This document shows positions 1-9,985 of a stretch of DNA of 64,000 nt, in pieces. Numbering within the stretch: position 1 is the first letter of the stretch; each line of letters begins with the position of its first letter. The position numbers and the translations under genes are program-made. The DNA comes from Nereocystis luetkeana (Eukaryota > Sar > Phaeophyceae > Laminariales > Laminariaceae), in assembly GCA_031213475.1 (NCBI GenBank), contig JARUPZ010000013.1:9464794-9528793 (forward strand). Reading direction: 5' to 3'. The notes under the pieces were generated by a model. The model had not been told where the DNA came from, made no database searches, and was given only the letters and a program-made list of their open reading frames with translations.

Positions 1-218
1 TGCCTGTCGTATCCAGTATCATGACATGGCATTGCATCGCCCATCATTGCTGTGCTTGCTGCATAGGTACCTGGTACGTGGCAACGTAGTATCTACGTGG
101 CGTAGCTTTGTGACCACAGAACTTTGTATCTCTTCTAGGCTTCAAGAATCGGCACGGACACTGGTTGTGCTGGATATCGAGTGGTAGAAAGAACGGTTTC
201 ATTTGAAGAACACACACC
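1..218 (+). repeat. E repeat, copy 1 (near full length)
   Basis: Member of a dispersed repeat of about 200-250 bp with at least ten copies here. Shared landmarks are GCCTGTCGTATCCAGTAT near the start, GTGACCACAGAACTT in the middle, and CGGCACGGACACTGGTTGTG followed by a GTCGACGGGTAGAAAGAACGG-like block near the end, closing with an (AC)n run. This copy carries TACCTGGTA at 68-76, where copies at 2560 and 24555 have only TACGTGGC or CACGTGGC. Copies with the upstream flank begin after a T-rich stretch, so on the opposite strand the family would end in an A-rich tail like a SINE. I found no convincing tRNA A/B box, so its class is open. Confidence 0.8.
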
Positions 219-868
219 CCGACCAATGGAAGAGGGAACGAAACAGCGCGGATTCGTCGTACATGGGAAAAAAAATAAAGACGGGGCCGGGGGGGGGGGG
301 GGAAAGAATACCCAACCTGCGGTGTTGCTGCATCCACAAAAACCCAAACCAACCTAACACCCCCAACCCAACCTCCAAAAGAAGCACAATGCGTTGCAAT
401 TTCCTGCGTTGGCGGAGAGGGTTGGAATTCGAAGGAAGCGTCTGGGGACAATGTTTGTTGAGGAATCAACGCATGATCCCAGATGAAACCTGTTTGCGGC
501 AGTCACTGCACTCACCCCCGTTTAAGGCACAAACGAATAATACCATTAAATATGAAGCTACAGCTGTCTGTGCTTGTGGAATTAGACGGGGGGAAAGTGG
601 CGATGTACCAATAATACTGTGCAAGACAAGTAATACTCTGTTGTGCTAGGTAGAAGGGTCAAGTTGCGAGAGAGAGGGGGCTGCTGAAACGAAGGGTGGT
701 AGTACGTACATAGTAGAAGTTGCGCTACGTAGTTGTCCAAGGAGTAGGCGGACACCCAAATGCGTGTTTACTACCAGGTATGATATTGATAGCACTTACC
801 TGGGGGACAGTATAGTAGTAAAAAAAGGCGAAAATATTGTACTATTCACAATGCCTATTAAAAGTGAT
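219..868. other. Spacer, no recognised gene
   Basis: Contains a 14-base poly-G run near 289-302. An open frame of 148 codons (203-649, plus strand) starts inside the E repeat and crosses the G run, which argues against a real gene. TACCAGGTA occurs at 772-780. Nothing else recognised. Confidence 0.5.
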
Positions 869-1081
869 GTGTGCGTGTTCTTCACATTAAACCGTTCTTT
901 TTACCCGTCGACATCCTTACCCGTCGACATCCAGCACCACCAGTACCGATTATTAAATCCTAGAGCGATACAAGTTATGTGGTCACAACACTACGCCACA
1001 GAGATACTATTAATGCCATAGGTTGCCACGAACGCAGTAAGCACAGCAGCAGACAATGCAATGTCATGTACCAGGATACCA
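869..1081 (-). repeat. E repeat, copy 2
   Basis: Reverse-strand copy: the GTGTTCTTCACATTAAACCG end lies at the left and the GGATACC end at the right. The block containing CCCGTCGACATCC is duplicated in tandem (about 905-933). The remainder aligns with copy 1 in reverse complement. Confidence 0.75.
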
Positions 1082-1510
1082 CAGCAGCGGTAGATGGGAT
1101 GAGGGAATGACGGCAGGGTCTCGAATCGGAGCGAAAGTTCGATCGAATTTCAAAATATTTTCATCGACAAGGCCAATTCGAAGAATTAAAAAAAAACATC
1201 TATTAATACTTCCTGAATTTCGAGTGAAGTCGAACGCGAATTCGAAGCAACAAGAGAAACAAAGGTTGACGGTGGGGTCAGTCAATCAATCAATCAGATT
1301 GAAAGGCCCCTTTGTGTGGTTTTCCTCTGGTGGGTTCCCTCTCTATGCGAGGTATAAGGCAGGGGCCATACCAACAGGTGTTTGCTATCCCGCGGAGGGC
1401 ACGACATTGTTTTTTTTTTCTCCGATTCATTCTATGTTTTCGTCTCGATTTGTTTTTTATTATAGCTCGAAGAATCTGGAGTGCTGGGGCGTAAGTATGT
1501 TGTGTTTTTG
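1082..1510. other. Spacer, no recognised gene
   Basis: AT-rich sequence with several TTCGAA/TTCGAATT-like words between 1120 and 1260 and a poly-T run near 1410. Open frames on both strands are short and overlap the flanking E repeats. Nothing recognised. Confidence 0.4.
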
Positions 1511-1692
1511 ACATGCAGTACGAGGCCATGGCATTGCGTTGACTACTCTCCTCGCTGCAATGCCACCCACCGGAGTACGAAGTAGTATCCTGAGGTGTGT
1601 TGTAGTTTTGTGACAATAGAGCTTGTATATATCTCTCTAGGATAAGGAATCTGCACGGACACTGCTGCTGCTGTGTTTTCTGGGTGTCGGCA
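1511..1692 (+). repeat. E repeat, diverged copy 3
   Basis: Recognisable from the order of landmarks: CATGGCATTGCGTTG, then TTTTGTGACAATAGAGCTTG, then CTGCACGGACACTG. Substitutions and small indels are much more frequent than in the other copies, suggesting an old insertion. Confidence 0.55.
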
Positions 1693-2116
1693 GGCAAAAA
1701 TAACGCACACTGGGAGCGGGACCCAATCACCCCTTCCCCCCGACGGGGCCAACATAGCCAGTAAAATACGTTCCGAATGAATCGCCGAACAATCGCAACC
1801 ATCTTTCTCCATTTCAAACGTGCTGTACGAAGAGTATGTCGTATCCAGTGCAATTTTTTTGCGTCGTCCTTTCTGTCTACCTATTCTGCTCACTCCAAGA
1901 AGTATATCCGCTGTGTTCTACCAGTATCTTTTTTACGCTTATCAATAGGGTTTTCTGAGCTGTTTTTCCCACCGGCATTATTATGTACGTATGGTACACG
2001 CCTTATTTCGACTACAGTAGAATCCGATGTATGTATTACATTAAACATTAGTAGTAGTCCCTCGTACATCAGTCTGAACCAACATGTATCCCGCTTTCCC
2101 TTCCAGAAGAACTTGA
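1693..2116. other. Spacer, no recognised gene
   Basis: Mixed-composition sequence. The 194-codon plus-strand frame at 1777-2361 runs through a degraded family B MITE and part of an E repeat, so it is not a believable gene. Confidence 0.4.
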
Positions 2117-2210
2117 GGACTACTGTCAGTCGCGTTGTGGGGACAAACAACTTGGAATTAAGGGTCGGTGTTAGGTTTCTGTGCAGTGCGGTACTCAAAG
2201 GGTTAGAGGC
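2117..2210. mobile_element. Family B MITE, strongly decayed
   Basis: The core GTGGGGACAAACAACTTGGAA and the right end GTGCGGTACTCAAAGGGTTA match the family B consensus (GGGGACAAACTACTTGGAAT; GTGCGGTTCTAAAAGGGTTA). The left arm is nearly unrecognisable and the hairpin is no longer perfect. Confidence 0.5.
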
Positions 2211-2330
2211 ATGTAATTGCGGCTTCCTTCCTCGGCAAACCCTTACTTACCCTACTTTTCTCGTCATCGTTATATCCCCACGTGATTGGTCAACGTTTCA
2301 CCCCCACGTCATTCTTCCCTCCGCCCCCGC

Positions 2331-2396
2331 ATTGAGGAATCGGCACGGCACGGACGCTTAGTATGATGGATGTCGACGGATGGAAAAAGCGAAAAC
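2331..2396 (+). repeat. E repeat fragment (3' portion)
   Basis: Only the AATCGGCACGG...GATGTCGACGGATGGAAAAAG part of the E repeat is present. Confidence 0.55.
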
Positions 2397-2559
2397 ACAT
2401 TATGATGTGGATACGTCGATACAAGGCACGTCGATGCAGACATGTTGCTATTGTACGTCTTCGTTGCCGATTGAATCGCAGTGTATACATGTGCGCTGTC
2501 TTGACATTACATCATCATTTCCACCTAGCCTCATCAGTGCACCCAGTTTTTTTTTGTTT

Positions 2560-2930
2560 CCTTTCGTTTCTCTATTTCATAGAATGTGTATGCCGTGCCT
2601 GTCGTATCCAGTATGATGGACATGGCATTGCATCGCCCACTGCTGTGCTTACTGCGTACGTGGCAACGTAGTGTCTCCGTGGCGTAGCTTTGTGACCACA
2701 TAACTTGTATGATATATCTTCTAGGATTGAAGAATCGGCACGGACACTGGTTGTGCAGGATGTCGACGGGTAGAAAGAACGGTCTATTTTTTTTCATTTT
2801 TTTTTTGCTCATCCCATTATTTATCTTCGCCCATCTTCTTTTCTCTCTCCTTCCAACTCGTGACTCAGATCCGGGGTCACATAGCAGGCTCTTCTCCCCC
2901 CTTCCCGCTAATGCGAAGAACACACACAGC
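2560..2930 (+). repeat. E repeat, copy 4, split by a SINE
   Basis: A long and well preserved copy. It starts at a T-rich stretch followed by TTTCATAGAATGTGTATG and reaches the GTAGAAAGAACGGTCTA block at about 2785. It is then interrupted by a minus-strand SINE (2788-2909) and resumes with GCGAAGAACACACACAGCG. Comparison with the uninterrupted copy at 24555 shows the junction falls inside the AACGGTTTAATGTGAAGAAC segment. This copy lacks the TACCTGGTA insertion and has plain GCGTACGTGGC, so it is a useful empty-site reference. Confidence 0.85.
2788..2909 (-). mobile_element. tRNA-derived SINE (family D), 5'-truncated
   Basis: The poly-T left edge is the reverse complement of the SINE A-tail. 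It is followed by the family D 3' body: CATCTTCTTTTCTCTC, then CAGATCCGGGGTCACATAGC. The tRNA-like head is missing. 5' truncation is typical of target-primed reverse transcription, and the fragment sits inside an E repeat. Confidence 0.8.
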
Positions 2931-3440
2931 GTCCGCTCCAATATCTCATCCTAGCAAGATATCATTAATTCATCATACGAAAAACATCATTTGGTCACAG
3001 ACTGCGAGACAGAGAGAGCCCACCAGCAAAAACAAAGAATGGCAAAGTCAGGCGTTACTACATCAAGCAAGTACAAATAAGATGATGCCAGGGCACCGAG
3101 TACGAGAGCACCACAAAAGCAAGAAAGAGCAGGAAAGGAGAAACGGGCAACACATCGTCTGAAATACACAGAATAGAGCTGACGTGAGGAGATGAGAAAG
3201 GCTTTATTATTATTGATATCAGCACAAGCAAGAAGAAGGAGGGGAGAGGTACGAAAGAAAGAGAGATGGGAGGACCGCGGACGAGGCAACACGAAGGAGA
3301 GGAAGAGGAATACACGAATCACATACTCGTATCAAAAACAAGTTACGATTCACAGCAAAAGATGTGAAGGTCAAAATATCAACATTTATTTGCGCATGTT
3401 ATGTGGCCCTTCGACACGAGGATAAGTACGAACTACTATT
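2931..3440. other. Spacer, no recognised gene
   Basis: Purine-rich on the plus strand around 3000-3340 (AGAAAGAG/GAGGAAGAGG runs), which gives long but featureless frames on the complementary strand. Nothing recognised. Confidence 0.4.
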
Positions 3441-3544
3441 TTACGGGGGATATAGTTAACAGGACCAAATATTGTTGGTAAAAATGGTTAAACATATAGG
3501 TGTTTATTTATACGTTAGGTCCTGTTAACTATGGTCCCCCGTAA
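3441..3544 (+). mobile_element. Family A MITE, copy 1 (TA target, Tc1/mariner-like)
   Basis: Hairpin element of about 105 bp. It opens with TTACGGGGG and closes with CCCCCGTAA, with inverted arms of about 30 bp (AGTTAACAGGACC / GGTCCTGTTAACTATGG). The asymmetric core ATTGTTGGTAAAAATGG gives the orientation. The right side is followed by TA; the left flank reads TT, so the duplication has decayed there. No coding capacity, so it would need a transposase supplied in trans. Confidence 0.85.
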
Positions 3545-3895
3545 TAGACGGTTATAAATTACGAAAATATAGTTGTACGATACGAAATAGATAGAAAAGA
3601 CTGACGGTTGCATATATATGTACACGAAAATAAAAATGTAAGTAGAACTCGAGAATGTACCTGCTCAAGCCGCCATTAACATTCCCACTACGAAATAGAC
3701 TTCTCCTGACATTGTCGCGCGTACTCGCTCTATAGTTTTACATTATCTTCGTGCCGAATTCGTGATCTGTGTCAAGGCAGTGTCGGTAGCTCGGAAGCTC
3801 TCGTACATGCATGTAGAGAGCCGCCACATGTCCGTTTCTGTTTGATGTCGATACGATACATTTTGTGCCCTCACCGAGCTTGCATCCCTCGAGAA
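3545..3895. other. Spacer, no recognised gene
   Basis: Unremarkable AT-moderate sequence between a MITE and an E fragment. Nothing recognised. Confidence 0.4.
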
Positions 3896-3944
3896 AGTGA
3901 AGAATCGGCGCGGACACTGGTTGTGCTGGATGTCGACGGTTACG
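3896..3944 (+). repeat. E repeat fragment
   Basis: The CGGCGCGGACACTGGTTGTG...GATGTCGACGG segment only; both ends are lost. Confidence 0.6.
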
Positions 3945-4043
3945 AGGATTCATTGCAGGATGTCGATACCAACCTGTGATAAATGTCACACGTCAGTATA
4001 TCTATATTATGCTGTACATGGTTGAAACTGGTATGTTGCTTCT

Positions 4044-4385
4044 ATTTTTTGTTTATTTTCTTTGCTCATCCCATTTATTATCTTCGCCCATCTTCTTCTC
4101 TCTCTCCTTCCAACTCGTGAACTCAGATCCGGGGTCACATAGCAGGCTCTTCTACCCCCCCTTCCTGCTACGGTACGTGCCTTCATTTTTATCGCGAGAA
4201 GATTTCAGCCTTTTCTTCCCTCGTCGACTCGCATCGAATTGTGCCTACCCACGCTGCAAGGCGCTCTCAACAATTGAATGCTTTTTTATTTTGATTTTTA
4301 CGAATAAAGTCAAATGTCCGACCCATCTGTCATCTGGGGCTCGAACCCAGGACTCAAACACAAGTAGAATTCGAGGTTAACCACT
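4044..4385 (-). mobile_element. tRNA-derived SINE (family D), nearly full length
   Basis: Minus-strand copy. From right to left it holds part of a tRNA-like head, with a B-box-like GGTTCGAGCCC (reverse complement at about 4337-4347), then a body containing CAATTGTTGAGAGCGCCTTG, and an A-tail seen as T runs at 4044-4060. The very 5' end of the head is cut where the next SINE abuts. Internal pol III promoter boxes plus an A-rich tail define a SINE; its mobility would depend on a LINE RT. Confidence 0.85.
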
Positions 4386-4755
4386 TTTGTTTTTTTTTTT
4401 TGTTTTTTTTTTCATCCCATTCATTATCTTCGCACATCTTCTTCTCTCTCCTTCCAACTCGTAACTCAGATCCGGGGTCACATAGCAGGCTCTTCTCCCC
4501 CCTTCCCGCTACGGCGGTACGTGCCTTCATTTTTATCGCGAGAAGATTTCAGCCTTTTCTTCCCTCGTCGACTCGCATCGAATTGTGCCTACCCACGCTG
4601 CAAGGCGCTCTCAACAATTGAATCCTTTTTTATTTTTGCGAATAAAGTCAAAGTCCGACCCACCTGGGGCTCGAACCCAGGACTCAAACAAGTAGAATTC
4701 GAGGTTAACCACTTGAACCACCGGGGCGACCGGCTTGAACCACCGGGGCGACCGG
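4386..4755 (-). mobile_element. tRNA-derived SINE (family D), full length with duplicated head
   Basis: Complete minus-strand copy whose T-rich tail abuts the previous SINE. The head reads CGCCCCGGTGGTTCAAGTGG (A-box region) then GGTTCGAGCCC (B box, reverse complement at 4667-4677), the spacing expected of a tRNA-like pol III promoter. The outermost 22 bp of the head are duplicated exactly in tandem (4712-4733 and 4734-4755). It is not a functional tRNA gene: no cloverleaf closes and the unit continues into the SINE body. Confidence 0.88.
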
Positions 4756-4822
4756 TGAATATACTTATACTACTGATGTACGTACGTACATGCACATTAT
4801 TGTAAAGTACGAGACAGCGCCA

Positions 4823-4919
4823 TTACCCCTTTTTGAGCCGCAGTTCCGTTTTGGGGACAAACCACTCAAACTTGAGGTAGTTTGCCCCCAAAACGGGACT
4901 GCGCTTCTAAAGGGGTTAA
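4823..4919. mobile_element. Family B MITE, copy (TTAA target, piggyBac-like)
   Basis: Near-perfect 97 bp hairpin. Consensus ends are TTAA-CCCTTTTAGAACCGC and its inverse, with a central GGGGACAAAC...GTTTGCCCCC loop. The left edge here is TTAC and the right edge GGTTAA. TTAA flanks and CCC-starting ends are hallmarks of piggyBac-type cut-and-paste elements; the element is too short to encode a transposase. Confidence 0.85.
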
Positions 4920-5021
4920 TAGTCGATAACGGAAGAAAGGGCTGGAGGCACGGCCGTAGTGAAGGCACGAACTTTGTATTGCGGGGGACCGAGGACCAAA
5001 AAAGGCCAGTAAAAATACCTA

Positions 5022-5133
5022 TTACGGGGGATCATAGTAAATAGGACCGAATATTGTTAGTAAAAATAGCGCACTATATACCTGGTATATTTTTGTGTGT
5101 ACCGTAGGTCCTATTTAATAGGGTCCCCCGTAA
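5022..5133 (+). mobile_element. Family A MITE, copy 2, with motif insertion
   Basis: Same terminal arms as copy 1, flanked by TA on the right. The core differs from other copies by an insertion that creates TACCTGGTA at 5079-5087, where the consensus has ATATATAGGTTTTT. Confidence 0.85.
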
Positions 5134-5185
5134 TAACACGTAAAAATATAGTTTTCGTGTCACCAGTAGGTCCAATTTACTACTA

Positions 5186-5305
5186 TTACGGGGGACCACG
5201 GTTAATGGGACCCCATGATACACTCAAAAACCTCTATATTTGCCTATTCTTCTAACGATATTTGGTCCTATTTACTACGGTCCTCCGTAATATGGCCCCC
5301 CGTAA
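5186..5305 (-). mobile_element. Family A MITE, copy 3, doubled right end
   Basis: Starts TTACGGGGGACCACGGTTAA and has the core in reverse orientation (CTAACGATATTTGGTCC). The right arm ends at CCTCCGTAA (5290) and is followed at once by a second terminus, TATGGCCCCCCGTAA (to 5305), as if a second copy had inserted next to or recombined with the first. Confidence 0.75.
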
Positions 5306-5597
5306 TATGGTGGGGAGCGAGTAGCCTGCTGTGTGACCACGGGGGGTCTGAATTGCTATTGCTATTACTACATATTTCTGATTTATGTATGAGTAACCTG
5401 GTATCAAATATTACAGGACAGGACAGGACGAAGAGAAAAAGGAAGGGCGAAGACGGGAAAAAAAAGTGAACAAAACGAAATACCAGGTAGGGGACAAAGA
5501 AGTATACCTACCTATGTGTGGTATTTAAATACAGTAAGAAGTGCATACTGGTGCATACCTGGTCCAGCGTATGGTACCATGCCTGCGTTTTACAATT
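5306..5597. other. Spacer, no recognised gene
   Basis: Contains TACCAGGTA at 5481-5489 and a related TACCTGGTC near 5555. No gene recognised. Confidence 0.4.
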
Positions 5598-5832
5598 CTA
5601 AACCGTTCTTTCTACACCCGGCCGTCGATACCCGGCACAATCAGTCTCCGTGCTGATTCCTCAATCCTACTCGCAGGGAGTTACAAGTTACCTGGTATTA
5701 TGTGGTCACAAAACTACGCCACAGAGATGTTATTATTAATACTGCTGTTCCTGCAGAGCAGGCAGAGTAAACAACGCAACAAAATCGTAGTGGATACGAC
5801 AGGCACGACATACGCATTCTATGAAAAAGGGA
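5598..5832 (-). repeat. E repeat, copy (reverse strand)
   Basis: Runs from TAAACCGTTCTTTC to GACAGGCACGACATACGC in the reverse orientation of copy 1. It carries TACCAGGTA (reverse strand; TACCTGGTA at 5689-5697 on plus) inside ACCACATAACTTG, a different place from copy 1. Confidence 0.8.
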
Positions 5833-8800
5833 AAACGTACCGTACTTTTACTACAAAAGCAGTACTACCATTCACATTAGTACATTAATACTGCTTGTAA
5901 TACTGCTGTTGTAGTGTATCAGTACGTATTGTGTACGACAAATACGCCTACCCGCCCTGCCTGCCTCGTCTTTCATCGTATATATGATATGTACGAATAT
6001 GATAGGATACGTAAGAAGATGGCTGGTACAGCCCTTTCCCACAGCAGCAAACGACAACAGCACAGATCGTAGCGATGGCAAAAAGTTCGACCGTGCCTTC
6101 CTTGGCATGAAGAGCTATGCATAACAAGGCGGCAAAAATAGATGCTGAGCCTCGACGAGAGCTTTCGAGCTATATCCTGGGGTTGGTCGATGCAGACTGG
6201 CTGCTGACGCAATGAGCAATCGAGTGAGGTAGTGGTATCAGTACAACACGCTCGTACGGGCCCAGGGCTGCCGGCCTTTCTATGCTTTTCGTGGCTCTGA
6301 GAGACCTACAACAGCATGACAGAAGAAGCAGTTGATTTCCGCAGAGTACCAACGGTAATGAAAGCCACAACAACACACAGACCATGGTGAATTAAGTCTG
6401 TCTTAGACAGACGTAGAATCCTGGTAGGGTACGAAGTGTATGTGGTACGTAGACAGAACAAGCGGTACTCGATAGGAGGCTCGAAGATGTACTTTGTATG
6501 TACAGTAATATAATAGGTCTGACTTCTGCGCGGTACGTATCAAGCATTGTCTTCTTGTTAACCCTCCGCCGCCTGTACTTTTTCATCATCTCTCTGCTAT
6601 CTGCTGTGTTGTCAGAAGTCAGGTAGCAGGGGGTCATCACCCACACATACATGGATCCTTGATGAAGTCTACCGCTCGCCACTATTATAGCCTATGGACA
6701 TGAATACATGTTTGTGTTAGACAATGTGAAACACGAGCGTGCCACGGACAGTTTCCGAAGCTTACCAGCTCCGAAAATATCGACCGTAGGACCAGACAAC
6801 AGACATCGTCGCTGACACACTTGAAAAAAAAAAAGCCAAAAACAAACCCCACGCGATATCGTATTCGAAAAATAATCGATAAAAAAAATAATAACACAAA
6901 AACTCAAAAACGGGCAGCGTCCGTCACGAGGATTCAGCTTTGTGAGTCCGGCAAATCCAGTCGTGCGGTCCACGCATTGATCAATCTATTGTCTGTCGCC
7001 CACCGTAATGCGTCGAGGGCGATGCTGGCCAGTGCTGGCAGCATCTATCTGTCCGATGTGTATCCCAAGCCATAGGACGGCGGTGACAGCAGTAGTACGT
7101 AATGGAACAGCACTCAGCAGCAGAAAAACTCTACGGTACCTGGTACGGCTGTACTACAACAGATGTTTCGCTGACCGTGTACAGCTGTATACAGAGGCCG
7201 CTCTGTGCCTGAACAGACATTTTGAATAAGGTATATACGGGTTTTCTTCTCCAACAACAAAAACTACACTGCACTTCGCTGTTCGTTTTCTGGCCTTCTC
7301 GTGTCTCGAGAGCAGGGGCAGCTGTGAGCTGGTTCAAGGTACAAAGAGAAGGTCAAACCCTCTTCATCCAGGGCTACAGAGTATCGCCAGGGCATAAACA
7401 TCGCACCGCTACTGACGGTAGATCAACGCTTTTGCCCAAGGAAGACGGAGCGACACACAAAAAGCAGGGACATAAATAGTATACATGTGATGCTGCTGAT
7501 GACTTCCTTGGCCTTACGTACAAGATTGCATCGCCGTACGAACGAGTGGAACCCTCTGTATCTACAGTCAGTTTTCCTCGGTGCATGTGTGTGTGCATAC
7601 CTCAGATCCCGGAGGACGTGGCGAAGAACACTCTGCAGTGTTTTTGGCGGACAGGTGCTGCAGCAGAAGAAGAACGGCAGAGCTGCTCCGAACTCCTGCC
7701 CAAGGAAGCGTGTCCTGCTTCGTATCCTCTCCTTAATACTATGATGCTTCACCGATGCACCCCTCTTGTGGATGAGAGGCCAACGCGGTTTGTTTGCTGG
7801 CATTCACCGCGAGAGGCAAAAGCTGAGGGCTACGAGGATATCTGTCAAGCGGCAGCAAGAAGAACAGAAGACGCACAGCGAGAGGGTCTACGACACATTC
7901 TTTCATGGTTGGCTGATGAGAGAAAGAAAAGCACTGGATTTTATCTCAGGGGTTGCCCATACCCCGTGCCAGGCACGTCGTAACGTCACAAACATCACAT
8001 TCTTCCACGTATTGTTTGTCGTTCGGAAAATCTGCCAGAAGAATCTTTTCTCAAAACGACGACTGTACGACCAGGTGCCTACAACACTCGCATTGTACCA
8101 GTAGAATTTATTTGTCGTAAAAGGTAAAATGGTAAAATGTGTCGAGGTATACGGGTGTACGCGCCTTTCATCTATCATTTTGTAGGGCTCTGAGTTTATC
8201 ATCCATTGTACTCTTTCATGGCCACTATCGACAATAATGGTACATACATTCCGTGAATTCCTTCGGAAAAAGTATATCGGGCTGCAGGTACTTATTCCGT
8301 ACCAGGTGCGCGCTGGGACGGGTATAACAATTTACGACGGTTGTCCGCCGTGGTTTACGACTCTCGTAGGGAGGGGTGTGAATTCCTCAGCGAAAGTCCG
8401 ATTTTTGGATTTCAGGAAGTTTAAAAATAAAACGATCAATCCAAAACAAGTAAAGTGTGTGAAAAAAAAGGGGCCATTTTTAATTTAGAGTAATATCGAC
8501 CCAGCGAACCGAGCGAAAAAAAAGAAAACCCGTGACCCTGTGTGTGCCGGCGTTTTCAAATGCCCCACGACTTCTATCGCCTAATGATTGCCCCAATCCC
8601 TCCCGCAGAGGGTTGGGGAGGAGTAGTAAGTTGTTGTAGCTTAGTTAGGCTACTGACTGTCCTGTAAGGGAGGTGAACCGCCAAAACAAAAAACTAAAGA
8701 ACACAATATTGGTACGACATGTACAGTACACCGTTTTTTGCGATTCCGATACCATCACCTGATGATACGTACTACCTGATACATACGACGACACAAAATT

Positions 8801-8900
8801 CTCTGAATCGAATGAAAAGTTCACTACGAGTATATACCGGCAGGACATTCTGCGCGTACGTACTTCGAAGTATATGTCATGATGTATGCTTTGTTCAAAA
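5833..8900. other. Low-repeat stretch of about 3 kb, no recognised gene
   Basis: Apart from TACCTGGTA at 7137-7145, this block holds none of the dispersed families. Open frames of 60-145 codons occur on both strands, none with a family resemblance I recognise. An unusual A/T boundary (8 As then T-rich) sits near 6825-6895. The best frame is listed separately at 7546-7983. Confidence 0.4.
7546..7983 (+). CDS. Unrecognised open frame, 145 codons
   Basis: I do not recognise this frame. The second half (residues about 85-130) is rich in Ala, Arg, Glu and Gln and could form a charged helix (motifs AAARRTEDAQREG and SWLADERKKS). The N-terminal part is Cys- and Pro-containing with no clear domain. 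No signal peptide or membrane segment is apparent. The region has no dispersed repeats, so it could be part of an exon. However, frames of similar length exist on the opposite strand (7423-7803), splice sites were not resolvable, and the start codon is arbitrary. It may well be a chance frame. Confidence 0.15.
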   Translation: MEPSVSTVSFPRCMCVCIPQIPEDVAKNTLQCFWRTGAAAEEERQSCSELLPKEACPASYPLLNTMMLHRCTPLVDERPTRFVCWHSPREAKAEGYEDICQAAARRTEDAQREGLRHILSWLADERKKSTGFYLRGCPYPVPGTS

Positions 8901-9012
8901 AGACACTGAGAAATGTAAACGTCAGCTGTGAGTTTAACCGATCCGTCGGTACTCAGCTTTGCAGAATTGAAGAATTGGTTAAAGCACAGCAAGCAGCATA
9001 GTAATACGCGTA

Positions 9013-9250
9013 CATTTTTTATTTTTTTTTGCTCATCCCATCCATTATCTTCGCCCATCTTCTTCTCTCTCTCCTTCCAACTTCGTAACTCAGATCCGGG
9101 GTCACATAGCAGGCTCTTCTACCCCCTTCCCGCTACGGTACGTGCCTTCATTTTTATCGCGAGAAGATTTCTGCCTTTTCTTCCCTCGTCGACTCGCATC
9201 GAATTGTGCCTATACCCACACGCTGCAAGGCGCTCTCAACAATTGAATCA
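9013..9250 (-). mobile_element. tRNA-derived SINE (family D), head missing
   Basis: T-rich left edge followed by the SINE body in reverse complement up to CTCTCAACAATTGAATCA. The tRNA-like head is absent (5' truncation). It has a small TACCCACACGCTGC variation relative to other copies. Confidence 0.85.
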
Positions 9251-9321
9251 TTTTGATAGATTCAAATATTAACTTTCGTATATTATTATTGATAGTATAG
9301 GTACAGCAGTATGTCGGTGTG

Positions 9322-9610
9322 TGTTCTTACATGTGTGTGTGTTCTTCACATTAAACCGTCCTTTCAACCCGTCGACATCCAACACAACCAGTGTCCGTGC
9401 CGATTCTTCAATCCTATTAATAGAAGAGATACAAGTTGTGTGGTCACAAAGCTACGCCACAGACAGAGATACTACTACTACTGCTGTACGGTGCCACGTA
9501 CCAGGTATGCAGTAAGCACCGCGGTGGGCAATGCGATGAATGCCATGTCATAATACTGGATACGACAGGCACGACATACACATTCTATAAAACAGAGAAT
9601 AAACAAGGAA
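9322..9610 (-). repeat. E repeat, copy (reverse strand), long
   Basis: Extends from GTGTGTGTGTTCTTCACATT to GACAGGCACGACATACACATT and on into an A-rich run. It carries TACCAGGTA at 9499-9507, at the same TA as the insertion in copy 1 (68-76), so the two copies either share one event or descend from one inserted copy. Confidence 0.82.
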
Positions 9611-9889
9611 ACAAAAAAAGAAACAAAAAGCAAGAAGACAAAATCAAAAGAGAACGAAGAAAAAAATAAAATATATATATATATATAAGAAACAAACTGT
9701 CGTGCCCCCCTCGCAGGCGATGTGGCAAACTCTTGAAAAATAGAAAAGAAATACAGTAAAAGGGAAGAAAAACACCACTACTTGTAAACGAAGTAAGACA
9801 AGAACCAAGGGAAAATAAAGAAGGGAAAATGACAGGCAAACCAAACGGCAAAGCACCCTCCCGGTAGCGGCAGAGGTGTATGTCGTACG
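9611..9889. other. A-rich stretch with (TA)n
   Basis: Strongly A-rich sequence, with (TA) repeats at about 9670-9686 and many AAGAAA words; it may be the extended tail of the preceding E repeat. No gene recognised. Confidence 0.45.
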
Positions 9890-9985
9890 AGGAGCATAGC
9901 CACATTCTCCCTGCTAGTCCGCCTGGTACAGTGCTACCCCGACTGCCATCTTCGCCCTGCGTTCGTCAACTATGCCCAGCCCCTC
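9890..9985 (-). mobile_element. LINE type 1, 3'-end fragment
   Basis: The reverse complement contains GACGAACGCAGGGCGAAGATGG, then a CAGTCGGGGTAGCAC...ACCAGGCGGACTA block. This matches the 3' ends of the LINE remnants at 10190 and 31500 (GGCAGACAGGGTAGC...CACCAGGCCGACTA). Only the terminal segment is present. Confidence 0.6.

Noticed and set aside
203-649. A 148-codon ORF as a gene
   Set aside because: It starts in an E repeat, crosses a poly-G run, and has no recognised domain.
4660-4755. A tRNA gene on the minus strand (B box GGTTCGAGCCC)
   Set aside because: It is the head of a SINE: no complete cloverleaf is evident, it runs into the common SINE body and A-tail, and the same arrangement occurs at 26206.
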